64,000 nt of DNA from Candidatus Pelagibacter sp. RS40 (GTDB lineage: Bacteria > Pseudomonadota > Alphaproteobacteria > Pelagibacterales > Pelagibacteraceae). The stretch covers positions 1,281,001 to 1,345,000 of the forward strand of contig NZ_CP020778.1 of assembly GCF_002101295.1 (NCBI RefSeq), in the 5' to 3' direction. The notes beneath the pieces were generated by a model that saw nothing but the letters and a program-made list of their open reading frames with translations, searched no databases and was not told the DNA's origin. Each line of letters begins with the position of its first letter. Position 1 is the stretch's first letter. Position numbers and translations under genes: made by a program. Shown one piece after another: positions 46,535 to 55,599 of this stretch.

Positions 46535-46963
46535 ATGGAAAATACCAATCAATCACCAAAAATTAAATTAGATTTTAAAGATAGCAAATATGCGACTGGA
46601 AGAAGAAAAACTTCTATTGCGAAAGTTTGGTTAAAGAAAGGTACTGGCAAGATTTATGTAAATGGGAAAACATTAGACGATTATTTCACAAGCTCATCCC
46701 ATAGGATGCAGATCATGAGACCGTTTGATATAATCAATCAATCCACAGAATACGATGTTAAATCAAAAGTTGTAGGCGGTGGTCATACTGGTCAAGCAGG
46801 GGCATTGGTTCATGGTATATCAAGAGCACTCCTTCAATTTGATGAAAATCTTAAACCTACATTAAGAAAAGAAAAACTTACAACAAGAGATTCTAGATCT
46901 GTGGAAAGAAAAAAACCTGGTAGAGCAAAAGCTAGAAGAAGTTTTCAATTTTCTAAAAGATAA
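46535..46963 (+). CDS. rpsI: 30S ribosomal protein S9
   Basis: The 142-residue protein has YATGRRKTSIAKVWLKKG, KVVGGGHTGQAGALVHGISR, TRDSRSVERKKPGRAKAR and the basic C-terminus ending FSKR that reaches the ribosomal P site. It lies one base after rplM. Confidence 0.98.
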   Translation: MENTNQSPKIKLDFKDSKYATGRRKTSIAKVWLKKGTGKIYVNGKTLDDYFTSSSHRMQIMRPFDIINQSTEYDVKSKVVGGGHTGQAGALVHGISRALLQFDENLKPTLRKEKLTTRDSRSVERKKPGRAKARRSFQFSKR

Positions 46964-46973
46964 TATCTTTTTA
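46955..46973 (+). terminator. Weak possible terminator after rpsI
   Basis: AAAAGAT (46955-46961) can pair with ATCTTTT (46965-46971) around a three-base loop, followed by one more T. It overlaps the rpsI stop. The stem is nearly all A-T, so termination would be inefficient and argC may be read through. Confidence 0.25.
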
Positions 46974-46996
46974 CATCACAACTGTTATATTGTTTT

Positions 46997-48022
46997 ATGT
47001 CTAAGCTAAATGTTTTGGTATGCGGATCTACAGGATATATTGGAATTGAGTTAGTTAAAATTTTAGCAAGACATAAAAAAATTCATATCAAATACTTATG
47101 TGGAAATAGTTCTGCAGGTAAAAACATCTCATTTTATGATAAATCATTATCTAAAAAAAAATTACCAATCATAAGAAAATTTCAAAAAAAATTATTGAAA
47201 GAAGTTGATGTTATTTTTTCAGCACAGCCAAATGGCGCAGCTCAAAAACTTTCTAAATTTTTATTAGACAAAAACTTACTTATTGATTTATCAGCAGATT
47301 TTAGATTAAAAAATAAAAATGAATATTTAAAGTGGTATAAAATTAAACATTGTGCCCAAAAATTAATTAAAAATTCAATTTATTCATTGCCAGAATTAAA
47401 AAAAAATCAGTTAAAAAATCAAAAAGTAATATCTTCACCTGGATGTTATCCTACTTCCATTTTATTGCCTTTGGCACCACTAATTCAAAAAAATTTTATT
47501 TCAAATAGAAACATAGTGATAGATTCTAAATCTGGCTATTCAGGAGCTGGTCGTAATGTTCATAAAAAATATAAAAATAAAAATCTTTATGAGTCTCTTA
47601 GCGCCTATGGTATTGCAAATCATAGACACAACTCAGAAATTCAACAAGAATTAGATTTATATACTAAAAAAAAAAATTATTTTGATTTTACTCCTCATCT
47701 ATCACCAATGTTTAGAGGAATTATTACAACTATTAATGTCGATTTAAAAAAAAAAATAGATACAAAAAAAATACATCGATACCTAAGTAAATTTTATAAA
47801 AAAAGTAAATTTGTTAAAATTAAAAAAATTAATTCTTTGTTAAGCACAAATGAGGTTATAAATACTAATAATTGTTTGATATCTATTTGTAATAGTAAGA
47901 ATAAAAATAAATTAATAATTTTATCTGCAATAGATAATCTTATAAAAGGGGGTGGAGGTCAGGCCGTGCAAAGTATGAACATCTATTACGGATTTAAAGA
48001 AGATGAGGCTTTAAATGTTTAA
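46997..48022 (+). CDS. argC: N-acetyl-gamma-glutamyl-phosphate reductase
   Basis: NADPH-dependent third step of arginine synthesis. The 341-residue protein has the nucleotide loop VLVCGSTGYIGIELVKIL, the catalytic Cys in VISSPGCYPTSILLPL, and IDSKSGYSGAGRNVH. The C-terminal NLIKGGGGQAVQSMN completes the fold. rpsI-argC linkage is typical of Alphaproteobacteria. Its end overlaps a small lipoprotein gene by eight bases. Confidence 0.95.
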   Translation: MSKLNVLVCGSTGYIGIELVKILARHKKIHIKYLCGNSSAGKNISFYDKSLSKKKLPIIRKFQKKLLKEVDVIFSAQPNGAAQKLSKFLLDKNLLIDLSADFRLKNKNEYLKWYKIKHCAQKLIKNSIYSLPELKKNQLKNQKVISSPGCYPTSILLPLAPLIQKNFISNRNIVIDSKSGYSGAGRNVHKKYKNKNLYESLSAYGIANHRHNSEIQQELDLYTKKKNYFDFTPHLSPMFRGIITTINVDLKKKIDTKKIHRYLSKFYKKSKFVKIKKINSLLSTNEVINTNNCLISICNSKNKNKLIILSAIDNLIKGGGGQAVQSMNIYYGFKEDEALNV

Positions 48023-48227
48023 ACTATTAAATTTAGTGATTATTTTAATTTTTGTTACTAACTGTTCTATTGATACAAAAACAGGTATTTGGGAGAATAA
48101 AAAAGAGATATCAACTGATACAGAGCTATCTTCATTAAGTTTTGATGAAAATTTAACATTTGATGAATTTAAAAATAATGTAATTATTTATGGTAAAAAA
48201 AGCGAATATCCAAAATTAATGGAATAA
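48015..48227 (+). CDS. Small lipoprotein of unknown function
   Basis: A 70-residue product with a lipoprotein signal (MFKLLNLVIILIFVTNC, lipid Cys at about 17). The mature part is short, acidic and hydrophilic (SIDTKTGIWENKKEIS, then FDENLTFDEFKNN). I do not recognise a family. The segment just after the Cys resembles the start of some larger SAR11 lipoproteins of BamB type, so it may be a shortened relative; this is weak. It sits tightly between argC and hom. Confidence 0.6.
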   Translation: MFKLLNLVIILIFVTNCSIDTKTGIWENKKEISTDTELSSLSFDENLTFDEFKNNVIIYGKKSEYPKLME

Positions 48228-48231
48228 AGTT

Positions 48232-49521
48232 ATGAGGCAAATTAATATTGCAATAGTTGGTTTAGGGCAAATTGGTAATTATTTATACAATGAACTTTTA
48301 TCAAAGAAAAAAGATATAGAGATTAAAACAGGAAAAAGAATACAAATAGTTGCTATATCTGCTAAAAATAAAAATAAGAAACGAAAGTTCAAAATAAATA
48401 AAAAAATATTTTATAAAAATCCTTTAGATATAATTAATAATAAAAAAGTTGATATTTTAATAGAAGCAATAGGTTTTGCTGATGGTTTGTCTAAAAAAAT
48501 TGTTGAAAATGCTTTAAAAAATAAAATACATGTCATAACACCTAACAAGGCACTAATTTCCAAACATGGTGATTATTTATCTTTTTTAGCTGAAAAAAAT
48601 AAAGTTAATCTCGAATTTGAGGCTGCAGTTGCAGGTGGCATACCGATTGTCAGAACTATTAAAGAGGGATTGGCGACAAATAAAATTACAAAGGTTTATG
48701 GAATATTAAATGGTACATGTAATTACATACTTTCTCAAATGGAGAAAACAAAAGATAGTTTTAAAAATGTTTTAAAAAATGCTCAAAAATTAGGTTATGC
48801 TGAACCTGGAAATCCAAAACTTGACCTTAATGGTTACGATGCGTTAGCAAAAGTTAAAATCTTATCTGCTTTAGCTTTTAATTGTAAAATTTCAAAATCA
48901 CAAAGTTTGATGGAAGGAATTGAAAAAATTGAAGCTACTGATTTTGATATTGTTGAAAAATTAAATCTAAGAATTAAACTATTAGGTATTACAGAGATAA
49001 TTAATAATAAAATTTTTGAACGTGTACACCCATGTTTAGTTTCAAGAGATTCTTATATTGGAAATGTAACTGATGTAATGAATGCTGTTATTTTAGAGGG
49101 TAAACCTGTTGGTGAAAGTGTGATGCAAGGTGAGGGGGCAGGACCAGGGCCAACCACATCAGCATTAATGTCTGATTTATTATCAATTTTAAGAGGTAAT
49201 ATTAAGTTTCCATTTGGTATATCAAATAAAAAAAGGAATTTATCAATTAGTTATAATTATAATTCATATGAAAATTCTTTATATTTAAGAGTTGAAGTAA
49301 AAGATAAACCAGGTGTACTTTCATCCATAACAAATATACTAGCTAAAAATAATATTTCTGTTCAAAGACTAATACAAATTCCAGATAATAAAAGAAAAAC
49401 TGCTTCAATCATAATTATCACTCATAAATGCAAAGAGATAAATTCAAACAAATGTATAAAAATGTTAAAAAAGGATTCAAATATACTTAAAGAACCTAAT
49501 TTAATAAGGCTATTTAATTAA
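48232..49521 (+). CDS. hom: Homoserine dehydrogenase
   Basis: Reduces aspartate semialdehyde to homoserine, the precursor of methionine and threonine, and so supplies the carbon skeleton used by MetY after acylation. The 429-residue protein has INIAIVGLGQIGNYLYNEL, VITPNKALISKHGDYL, AAVAGGIPIVRTIKEGLA and GILNGTCNYILSQM. A C-terminal ACT domain (about 350-425, VEVKDKPGVLSSITNILA) suggests allosteric control. It converges on the glutathione peroxidase gene with an eight-base overlap. Confidence 0.96.
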   Translation: MRQINIAIVGLGQIGNYLYNELLSKKKDIEIKTGKRIQIVAISAKNKNKKRKFKINKKIFYKNPLDIINNKKVDILIEAIGFADGLSKKIVENALKNKIHVITPNKALISKHGDYLSFLAEKNKVNLEFEAAVAGGIPIVRTIKEGLATNKITKVYGILNGTCNYILSQMEKTKDSFKNVLKNAQKLGYAEPGNPKLDLNGYDALAKVKILSALAFNCKISKSQSLMEGIEKIEATDFDIVEKLNLRIKLLGITEIINNKIFERVHPCLVSRDSYIGNVTDVMNAVILEGKPVGESVMQGEGAGPGPTTSALMSDLLSILRGNIKFPFGISNKKRNLSISYNYNSYENSLYLRVEVKDKPGVLSSITNILAKNNISVQRLIQIPDNKRKTASIIIITHKCKEINSNKCIKMLKKDSNILKEPNLIRLFN

Positions 49522-50077
49522 GTAAATTCTCAATACTATTTATTATTTTTTTCGAGGTCGGTCTTGTAAAAGACATAAATGTATCTTCAATTTTACCATT
49601 TGGATTTATTAGTATTTTATGAAAATTCCATTTTGGAATAGTTGATTTACCGTGATTTTTAAATGCCCATTTATAAACTTCATGCGCATTATCTCCTTTA
49701 ACGTCAGTTTTTTCCATCATTGGAAAAGTTATATTAAAATTAACTTCACAAAATTCTTTAATTTCATCATTTGTGCCTGGTTCTTGTGAACCAAATTGAT
49801 TTGAAGGCATTCCTATAACTACAAAATCTTTATTTTTATAAGTATCCCAAATTTTTTGTAAATCATCATATTGTTTTGTAAAACCACATCTGCTAGCTAC
49901 ATTTACTAGAAGAACAGTTTTACCTCTATAATCAGATAAATTTATTTCATCACCTGAAATCGACTTTAATTTAAAGTCAAAAAATACTTTATCATATTTT
50001 GCAAATACACTTTTTAAATTAAACATACTTATTAATATTATTATAAAAATTAGCTTAAAATTTACTTTTTTTTTCAT
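49514..50077 (-). CDS. Glutathione peroxidase family protein, exported, Cys type
   Basis: A 187-residue thiol peroxidase with an N-terminal signal peptide (residues about 1-26, hydrophobic FIIILISMFNLKSVFA), so it should act in the periplasm. The active site is NVASRCGFTKQYDDLQ with Cys instead of selenocysteine. The Gln is in VIGMPSNQFGSQEPG and the Trp in KWNFHKILINPNG. Such proteins commonly use thioredoxin-like donors. The ATG overlaps the end of nhaA by four bases. Confidence 0.92.
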   Translation of the reverse strand: MKKKVNFKLIFIIILISMFNLKSVFAKYDKVFFDFKLKSISGDEINLSDYRGKTVLLVNVASRCGFTKQYDDLQKIWDTYKNKDFVVIGMPSNQFGSQEPGTNDEIKEFCEVNFNITFPMMEKTDVKGDNAHEVYKWAFKNHGKSTIPKWNFHKILINPNGKIEDTFMSFTRPTSKKIINSIENLLN

Positions 50078-51249
50078 TTATTTTTTGAAAAAATAAGTAG
50101 TAACAAATAACCAAAAACAGTAGAAAGCAAAGATCCCGACAAGACTCCAATTTTAACCCCATCCATATATTGCGTACTATCTACGAAAGCTAGATTCCCA
50201 ACAAATAAACTCATAGTAAAACCAATACCTGTTAATACCCCAACAGCATAAAAATTAATCCAATTTGAATTAGTTGGCATTTGTGCAAATTTAAGTTTAA
50301 TCGAGATGTAAGAAAATACAAAAACACCTAATTGTTTTCCTACAAATAAACCTAATAAGATACCAAGAGGTACTTTATTTAAAAGTGAAGCAAATGTTAA
50401 ACCTTCAAGTGATACTCCAGCATTTGCAAACGCAAAAAGTGGCATAATACCAAATGCAACATATGGGCTAATTGCATGCTCTAATTTAATCAAAAGTGAA
50501 AAATCTTTCTCTTTTTTTCTATGAGGTATGGTGCAAGCTAACAAAACACCGGCTATAGTAGCATGGATTCCTGATTGATGAGTAAACTCCCACAGAAATA
50601 AACCTACAATTAAGTATGGTAAGAATTTTTTAACATCTAATTTATTTAAAATTAGCAAGATTATGAATGCTATAAGCATCAAAGATAAATATTTTATGCT
50701 TAAATCTCCTGAGTAGAATAATGCAATAATTACAATTGCGCCTAAATCATCTATTATTGCAAGAGCTGTTAAAAAAACTTTTAGAGATATTGGCACCCTT
50801 GAGCCTAGTAAAGATAAAACACCAAGTGAGAATGCAATATCTGTAGCAGATGGTATTGCCCACCCAACAATTGTTTCCGAATTTCCATAATTTATAAATA
50901 TGTAAAAAAGTGCAGGTACCAACATCCCGCCCACAGCCCCAATTATAGGGAGCATAGCTTGCTTAATATTTGATAATTCGCCCTGTAAAAATTCTCTTTT
51001 AATTTCTAAAGTTACAAAAAAGAAAAATATTGCCATCAAAGCATCATTTATCCAATGTAATACAGATAACTTAATACCAAAGTTGTTTATACCTATAAAC
51101 AAATACTTTTCTAAAGTTTTAAAATATAAATTTGATAATTCCGAATTACTAATTACTAAAGCAATTATAGCACTAAATAATAGCACTAAACCACTTGCTG
51201 CCTCTAATTTAAAAAACCATCTAAATGGTTTAGTTATATTGTTTATCAT
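50074..51249 (-). CDS. nhaA: Na+/H+ antiporter NhaA
   Basis: Exports sodium in exchange for protons and regulates internal pH. The 391-residue protein has about twelve membrane segments. The core signatures are SATDIAFSLGVLSLLGSRVP and the paired Asp in LAIIDDLGAIVIIALFY; GIGFTMSLFVGNLAF lies late. A sodium exporter fits a marine organism and complements the proton-pumping pyrophosphatase. It is coupled by TAATG to the upstream zinc-ribbon gene. Confidence 0.96.
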   Translation of the reverse strand: MINNITKPFRWFFKLEAASGLVLLFSAIIALVISNSELSNLYFKTLEKYLFIGINNFGIKLSVLHWINDALMAIFFFFVTLEIKREFLQGELSNIKQAMLPIIGAVGGMLVPALFYIFINYGNSETIVGWAIPSATDIAFSLGVLSLLGSRVPISLKVFLTALAIIDDLGAIVIIALFYSGDLSIKYLSLMLIAFIILLILNKLDVKKFLPYLIVGLFLWEFTHQSGIHATIAGVLLACTIPHRKKEKDFSLLIKLEHAISPYVAFGIMPLFAFANAGVSLEGLTFASLLNKVPLGILLGLFVGKQLGVFVFSYISIKLKFAQMPTNSNWINFYAVGVLTGIGFTMSLFVGNLAFVDSTQYMDGVKIGVLSGSLLSTVFGYLLLLIFSKNK

Positions 51250-51746
51250 TATCGTATTAAATCTTTAATAAATGAGTTTATGTCAGCAATAATTGTATAA
51301 AAGCTATCAAGCATTGGATTTAAAAAAGGCATATACTTAGATAATTCAATCCTAAAAGTATCTATAATAATTATTAATGCTGCTACAGAAATAATTATAA
51401 CAATAATCATATTTAATAATTTTATTGGTTTGTCTTTTTTTTTTCTTTTTTGCTCTTTTTTTTTTATTTTATTAGTTACTTTTTGTTCTTTTTTTAATTC
51501 TTTTTCAACAGTTTCGTCTTCAATGGGTATAAATTCTTTCGATGGGTTAATTTTTTTTTCTTGATTTTTATTTTCTAAAATTACTTCTTCTGATTTAAAC
51601 GGTTCATTAATTATTTCCTCATTTTTTTTAATTATGAAATGCCATTTGTGCATGCAATTACTACATTGTAATAATCTTCCATGCTTGGGAATAAGATTTT
51701 GATCAATGTTAAATCTCTTAGCACATTCAGGACAACTTATAATCAT
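51249..51746 (-). CDS. Zinc-ribbon domain protein with one membrane segment
   Basis: A 165-residue protein with an MJ0042-type zinc ribbon at the N-terminus: CPECAKRFNIDQNLIP, then LQCSNCMHKWHF (four Cys). A Lys/Glu-rich stretch (about 45-105) follows, then one hydrophobic segment near 112-130 (MIIVIIISVAALIIII). A short C-terminal part ends the protein. Related alphaproteobacterial proteins have unknown function. It opens the unit zinc-ribbon-nhaA-peroxidase. Confidence 0.75.
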   Translation of the reverse strand: MIISCPECAKRFNIDQNLIPKHGRLLQCSNCMHKWHFIIKKNEEIINEPFKSEEVILENKNQEKKINPSKEFIPIEDETVEKELKKEQKVTNKIKKKEQKRKKKDKPIKLLNMIIVIIISVAALIIIIDTFRIELSKYMPFLNPMLDSFYTIIADINSFIKDLIR

Positions 51747-51805
51747 AAAAGTTAGAATATATAATAAATAAATAGTTTTTTATTAATAATCGACATTAAT
51801 ATACT

Positions 51806-51833
51806 TTGAAATTTAATTATTCTACTGTATTAG
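51806..51833 (+). promoter_or_regulatory. Promoter of tRNA-Pro
   Basis: TTGAAA (51806-51811) and TATTAG (51828-51833) are separated by 16 bases, ending nine bases before the tRNA 5' end. The distance fits a short 5' leader removed by RNase P. Confidence 0.48.
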
Positions 51834-51842
51834 TACTGCATT

Positions 51843-51919
<77 letters not shown>

Positions 51920-51924
51920 TCTTT

Positions 51925-52206
51925 ATGAAAAAAGCTAAAATATATAAACCCTCAAAAACAGCCATGCAATCAGGTATCAAAAAATTTGATAAATGGATCA
52001 TTGAGTTTATAACAGAAAAACCTGGTATTAATCCACTTATGGGCTGGGAAAGTTCAACAGATACGAGCTCAGAACTAAAATTAGAATTTTCCTCAAAAGA
52101 ACTTGCAATAGAATATGCTAAAAAAAATAAGATTAACTTCGAACTTATAGAACCAAAGATAAGAAAAATAGTTAAAAAATCTTATGCTGATAATTTTACT
52201 AAATAA
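51925..52206 (+). CDS. NADH dehydrogenase accessory subunit (NDUFS4 homologue)
   Basis: Homologue of the mitochondrial complex I 18-kDa subunit NDUFS4, an accessory factor found in Alphaproteobacteria. The 93-residue protein has AKIYKPSKTAMQSG, WIIEFITEKPGINPLMGWESSTD and LEFSSKELAIEYAKKN, the core of the ETC_C1_NDUFS4 family. The neighbouring tRNA-Pro is a common partner in this class. No other complex I gene lies in the window. Confidence 0.92.
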   Translation: MKKAKIYKPSKTAMQSGIKKFDKWIIEFITEKPGINPLMGWESSTDTSSELKLEFSSKELAIEYAKKNKINFELIEPKIRKIVKKSYADNFTK

Positions 52207-52210
52207 TTAA

Positions 52211-53203
52211 ATGTTTAGATTCTTTACACAGAAAAATTGGTTTATTTGGTCATGGATTGGTTCAGCTGTTATTTTATCATCACTTTGGATTCAAGTAAAA
52301 CTTGATGTTAAAATAAATGAGTGGTTCGGTGAATTTTATGACATGATACAAAAGGCTTTGGCTGCTCCAAATTCAATCACAATGAGCGAATATTGGATGA
52401 GTCTGTTGTCATTTATAAAATTAGCAGCAATGGCTGTATCTCTTGGTGTAATAATAAGTTTCTTTACAGCTCACTATTTATTCAGATGGAGAACAGCTAT
52501 GGTTGAATGGTATCACAGTGTATATGAAAAGGCACGATTGATAGAAGGTGCATCCCAACGTGTTCAAGAGGATACTATTAAGTTCACAAGAATTATGGAA
52601 TCTTTAGGTACAAGTCTTATTGAGGCAATAATGGTGTTGGTTCAATTCACACCTATATTGTTTGGCTTAAGTATAGGTATACCAATATTTTTTTTCGGGG
52701 ATTGGGATTATGGCTTAATTGTTGGTGCATTCATTTGGTCTGTTGGAGGAACAATATTTCTAATTATACTTGGATTGATTTTAAGATTAGTTGGAGTTGA
52801 ATATGATCTTCAAAAAAAGGAAGCGGCTTATAGAAAAATACTTGTTATTGCAGAAGATGATGGAACAGTGAGACCAAAAACAATTGAAGAATTATTTGAT
52901 GATGTAAGAAACATTCATTTTTTAAGTTATATTAGATATTTGTATTTTAATATTGGAAGAATAGCATATTTACAAGCAAACGTCTTATCGGCTTATGTTT
53001 TTTTAGCTCCTGCAATAGTAGCTGGTGTAGTAACTCTTGGAGTGATGCAGCAAATAATAAGAGCCTTTGGAAGAGTGGAGGGATCAATGCAATATATCCT
53101 GAAAGCTTGGCCAACAATTATTGAACTTGCAAGTGTTTATAAAAGACTAAGAGAATTTGAAAAAAAAATAGAGACAAGTGAGAAGATTTTAATAAAATCC
53201 TAA
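52211..53203 (+). CDS. SbmA/BacA-like inner-membrane transporter
   Basis: A 330-residue protein with about six or seven hydrophobic segments resembling the SbmA/BacA peptide transporter family, which is ABC-transmembrane-like but lacks an ATPase domain. Matching stretches include LWIQVKLDVKINEWFGEFYD near the start and LFRWRTAMVEWYHSVYEKA in the centre. RLVGVEYDLQKKEAAYR and IELASVYKRLREFEKKI follow towards the C-terminus. No nucleotide-binding motif is present. Family members import modified peptides using the proton gradient; the natural substrate here is unknown. Confidence 0.88.
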   Translation: MFRFFTQKNWFIWSWIGSAVILSSLWIQVKLDVKINEWFGEFYDMIQKALAAPNSITMSEYWMSLLSFIKLAAMAVSLGVIISFFTAHYLFRWRTAMVEWYHSVYEKARLIEGASQRVQEDTIKFTRIMESLGTSLIEAIMVLVQFTPILFGLSIGIPIFFFGDWDYGLIVGAFIWSVGGTIFLIILGLILRLVGVEYDLQKKEAAYRKILVIAEDDGTVRPKTIEELFDDVRNIHFLSYIRYLYFNIGRIAYLQANVLSAYVFLAPAIVAGVVTLGVMQQIIRAFGRVEGSMQYILKAWPTIIELASVYKRLREFEKKIETSEKILIKS

Positions 53204-54150
53204 TGGCTTTAGATAATTCACTAAAAGAAAAAATGAGAAGAATTACATCTAAAGCTGCTTTAGCTGCATCAAAGTTCAAGGGTTTAAATGATAAAATAGG
53301 AGCTGATAAAGCTGCTGTTGATATTATGAGAGCTGAATTAAATGATCTTAATATTAATGGACGTGTTGTAATAGGCGAGGGTGAACTAGATAAAGCACCT
53401 ATGCTATATATAGGTGAAAAGTTGGGGACAAAAGACGGAGCAGAAATTGATATCGCTGTTGATCCAGTTGAGGGTACTAATTTTGTCGCAAAAAATCTTC
53501 CTGGAGGAATATCTGTTCTAGCAATAGCAGAAAAAAATAATCTTTTTCACGCTCCAGAGACATATATGGAAAAAATAGCTGTTGGTAGAAATATAGAGAA
53601 AGGAACTGTAGACTTAGATTTTACCTTAGAAAAAAATTTGAAAAATTTAGCTGATGCGTCGAATAAAAAATTGAGTGATTTAACTGTCTGCTTATTGAGT
53701 CGTGAGAGACATAGTAAAATAATAGATACTTTAGATAATTTAAAAGTAAATAAAAAATTAATTACAGATGGAGATGTTTCTGGCGCTTTATATGTTACAG
53801 ATAGTAAATTTGGTGTAGATATGTTTATTGGAATAGGTGGTGGGCCAGAAGGAGTATTGGCTGCATCTGCACTTGATGCTAGTAATTGTTTTTTTCAAGG
53901 ACGATTTATTTTTAAAGAAAGTGGTGATATTAAAAGAGCCAAACAAATGGGTATAAAAGATTTAGACAAAAAGTATGAGTTGAATGAAATTATATCTGGT
54001 GATTCAATTTTTTCTGCCACAGGAATTACAGATGGAGATTTAGTTAAAGGTATTGAAATCACAGGAAAGGAGTATTTTTCTGAGACACTTGTTACACATA
54101 AAAATAGCAATACTTTTGAGGTTATTAGTAAAAAAGAGGAAATAATATAG
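53203..54150 (+). CDS. glpX: Class II fructose-1,6-bisphosphatase
   Basis: Gluconeogenic phosphatase of the GlpX type, needed when growing on small organic acids and amino acids. The 315-residue protein has GRVVIGEGELDKAPMLYIGE, the metal-binding DIAVDPVEGTNFVAKNLPGG and FIGIGGGPEGVLAASALDA. The ATG lies just inside the last bases of the SbmA-like gene. Confidence 0.96.
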   Translation: MALDNSLKEKMRRITSKAALAASKFKGLNDKIGADKAAVDIMRAELNDLNINGRVVIGEGELDKAPMLYIGEKLGTKDGAEIDIAVDPVEGTNFVAKNLPGGISVLAIAEKNNLFHAPETYMEKIAVGRNIEKGTVDLDFTLEKNLKNLADASNKKLSDLTVCLLSRERHSKIIDTLDNLKVNKKLITDGDVSGALYVTDSKFGVDMFIGIGGGPEGVLAASALDASNCFFQGRFIFKESGDIKRAKQMGIKDLDKKYELNEIISGDSIFSATGITDGDLVKGIEITGKEYFSETLVTHKNSNTFEVISKKEEII

Positions 54151-54152
54151 CC

Positions 54153-54181
54153 TTGATTATGTAAATATTTTCAACTAAAAG
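54153..54181 (+). promoter_or_regulatory. Probable promoter of tRNA-Glu
   Basis: TTGATT (54153-54158) and TAAAAG (54176-54181) are spaced by 17 bases and end 11 bases before the tRNA. The -10 is a weak match. Confidence 0.42.
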
Positions 54182-54192
54182 ACCTTCTTTCT

Positions 54193-54267
54193 GGTCCCTT
54201 CGTCTATCGGTTAGGACACATGGTTTTCATCCATGAAAGAGGGGTTCGATTCCCCTAGGGACCGCCA
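54193..54267 (+). tRNA. tRNA-Glu (anticodon TTC)
   Basis: A 75-base tRNA with encoded CCA. The acceptor stem pairs GGTCCCT (54193-54199) with AGGGACC (54257-54263). The anticodon arm CATGG-TTTTCAT-CCATG gives TTC. The T-arm is GGGGTTCGATTCCCC. It borders the accessory region that ends with the recombinase and structured RNA. Confidence 0.97.
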
Positions 54268-54302
54268 TTTATTCTAAAAATATTCTAATGTAATATCTTG
54301 AT

Positions 54303-54575
54303 ATGAATTATTATGTCTATTTGTTATTAACAAAATCTGGAAAAAACCATATTTCCTACGTAGGTTATACAAGCAATTTAATTAATAGATTAAAAAAGCA
54401 TAATAGTTCAAATGGTGCAAAATTTACAAAAGGTAGAAAATGGAAGGTTATTTATTCAAAAAAATATGACAGCAAATCAAAAGCGTTAAAAGAAGAATAT
54501 AAATTGAAAAAAGATTATAAAAAAAGAAAAAAAATTAAAAATAATTATTTATTAAAGTATGAGAAGACCACCTAA
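54303..54575 (+). CDS. GIY-YIG domain protein (YhbQ/UvrC-like)
   Basis: A 90-residue stand-alone GIY-YIG nuclease domain: YYVYLLLTKSGKNHISYVGYT (residues 3-23) holds the two signature strands, followed by NLINRLKKHNSSNGAKFTKGRKW and a basic C-terminus with the EYKLKK helix. Family members in bacteria are often of unknown function. It lies directly after tRNA-Glu and overlaps the CgeB-like gene by 17 bases. Confidence 0.88.
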   Translation: MNYYVYLLLTKSGKNHISYVGYTSNLINRLKKHNSSNGAKFTKGRKWKVIYSKKYDSKSKALKEEYKLKKDYKKRKKIKNNYLLKYEKTT

Positions 54576-55599
54576 GATATTACACATTTCAGATCTTCAT
54601 TTTAGACATAATGGAAGATTATATTATTCTACAACAAAAAAAATTAATAATGGTTTTATTCTTAACAATTACTCTGTGTTGCACATAAGTGATAGAGATA
54701 TACAAAAGGAGAAAAAAAGTTTATTTGATATAGGATCAAAACGACATTTATTTCGTAAAATTATTGAAAATATAAATAATTTTAAACCTGATATAATTTT
54801 TTTTGGGCATGTTGATAGATTGAATTATTTAGATTTGCTTAAAATAAAAGAAAATTTTAAAAATATTAAGATTGCACAATGGTTTATTGATCCTTTGGTA
54901 AAACAAGGACCAGATTATAAAAAGAATAAAGAAAGATTTTATCTTAAATATCAATTTGCAGATGCAAATTTTTTAACAACATCACCATCTAAGTTAAGTT
55001 TTGCAGATAAGAATTGTTATTTTATTCCAAATGCGATCGATCCATCGATTGATGTATATAAAAATTATATGAAAAATAATGAATATGATGTTTTTTTAGC
55101 AATAAGCCATGGGGTACATAGAGGTGTGTTAAAAAAAAATCATTATGACGATCGTGTTGAATTTATAAAAAAAATTACTGAAAAAACTAAAAACAATTTT
55201 TTTGGATATAAAAAAAATCCTGTTTGGGGTGCTGAATATTTTGAGGAAATAAGTAAATGCAATATGGGTATTAATATTACCAGAGGCAAACCAATTAAAT
55301 ACTATTCTAGCGAAAGAATGGCTACATTATTAGGCAATGGTATACTTACTTTTGAGCATAAAGATTATCAATATCAAGATTTTTTCAATCATAACGAAAT
55401 GATCTTTTTTGATAATGCCAGAGACCTTAATTCAAAAATTTTATTTTATAAAAAAAATAATAAATTGAGAAAAAAAATCGCTAGAAATGGATATAAAAAA
55501 GCACACAAAATATTTAATAATAAAATTATAGCAGAGTTTATGGTGAAAAAAACCTTAGGAGAAAAAATTACAAATAAACAAGTCTGGCACAATGGCTAA
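54559..55599 (+). CDS. CgeB-like glycosyltransferase family protein
   Basis: A 346-residue protein with the C-terminal GT1-type half found in CgeB/spore-maturation-like glycosyltransferases: KCNMGINITRGKPIKYYSSE, ERMATLLGNGILTFE and FFDNARDLNSKILFYKK. The N-terminal half starts KILHISDLHFRHNGRLYYST. There is no membrane segment, so a cytoplasmic enzyme of surface-polysaccharide assembly is likely. Donor and acceptor are unknown. It is paired with a GT9 gene by an eight-base overlap. Confidence 0.8.
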   Translation: MRRPPKILHISDLHFRHNGRLYYSTTKKINNGFILNNYSVLHISDRDIQKEKKSLFDIGSKRHLFRKIIENINNFKPDIIFFGHVDRLNYLDLLKIKENFKNIKIAQWFIDPLVKQGPDYKKNKERFYLKYQFADANFLTTSPSKLSFADKNCYFIPNAIDPSIDVYKNYMKNNEYDVFLAISHGVHRGVLKKNHYDDRVEFIKKITEKTKNNFFGYKKNPVWGAEYFEEISKCNMGINITRGKPIKYYSSERMATLLGNGILTFEHKDYQYQDFFNHNEMIFFDNARDLNSKILFYKKNNKLRKKIARNGYKKAHKIFNNKIIAEFMVKKTLGEKITNKQVWHNG

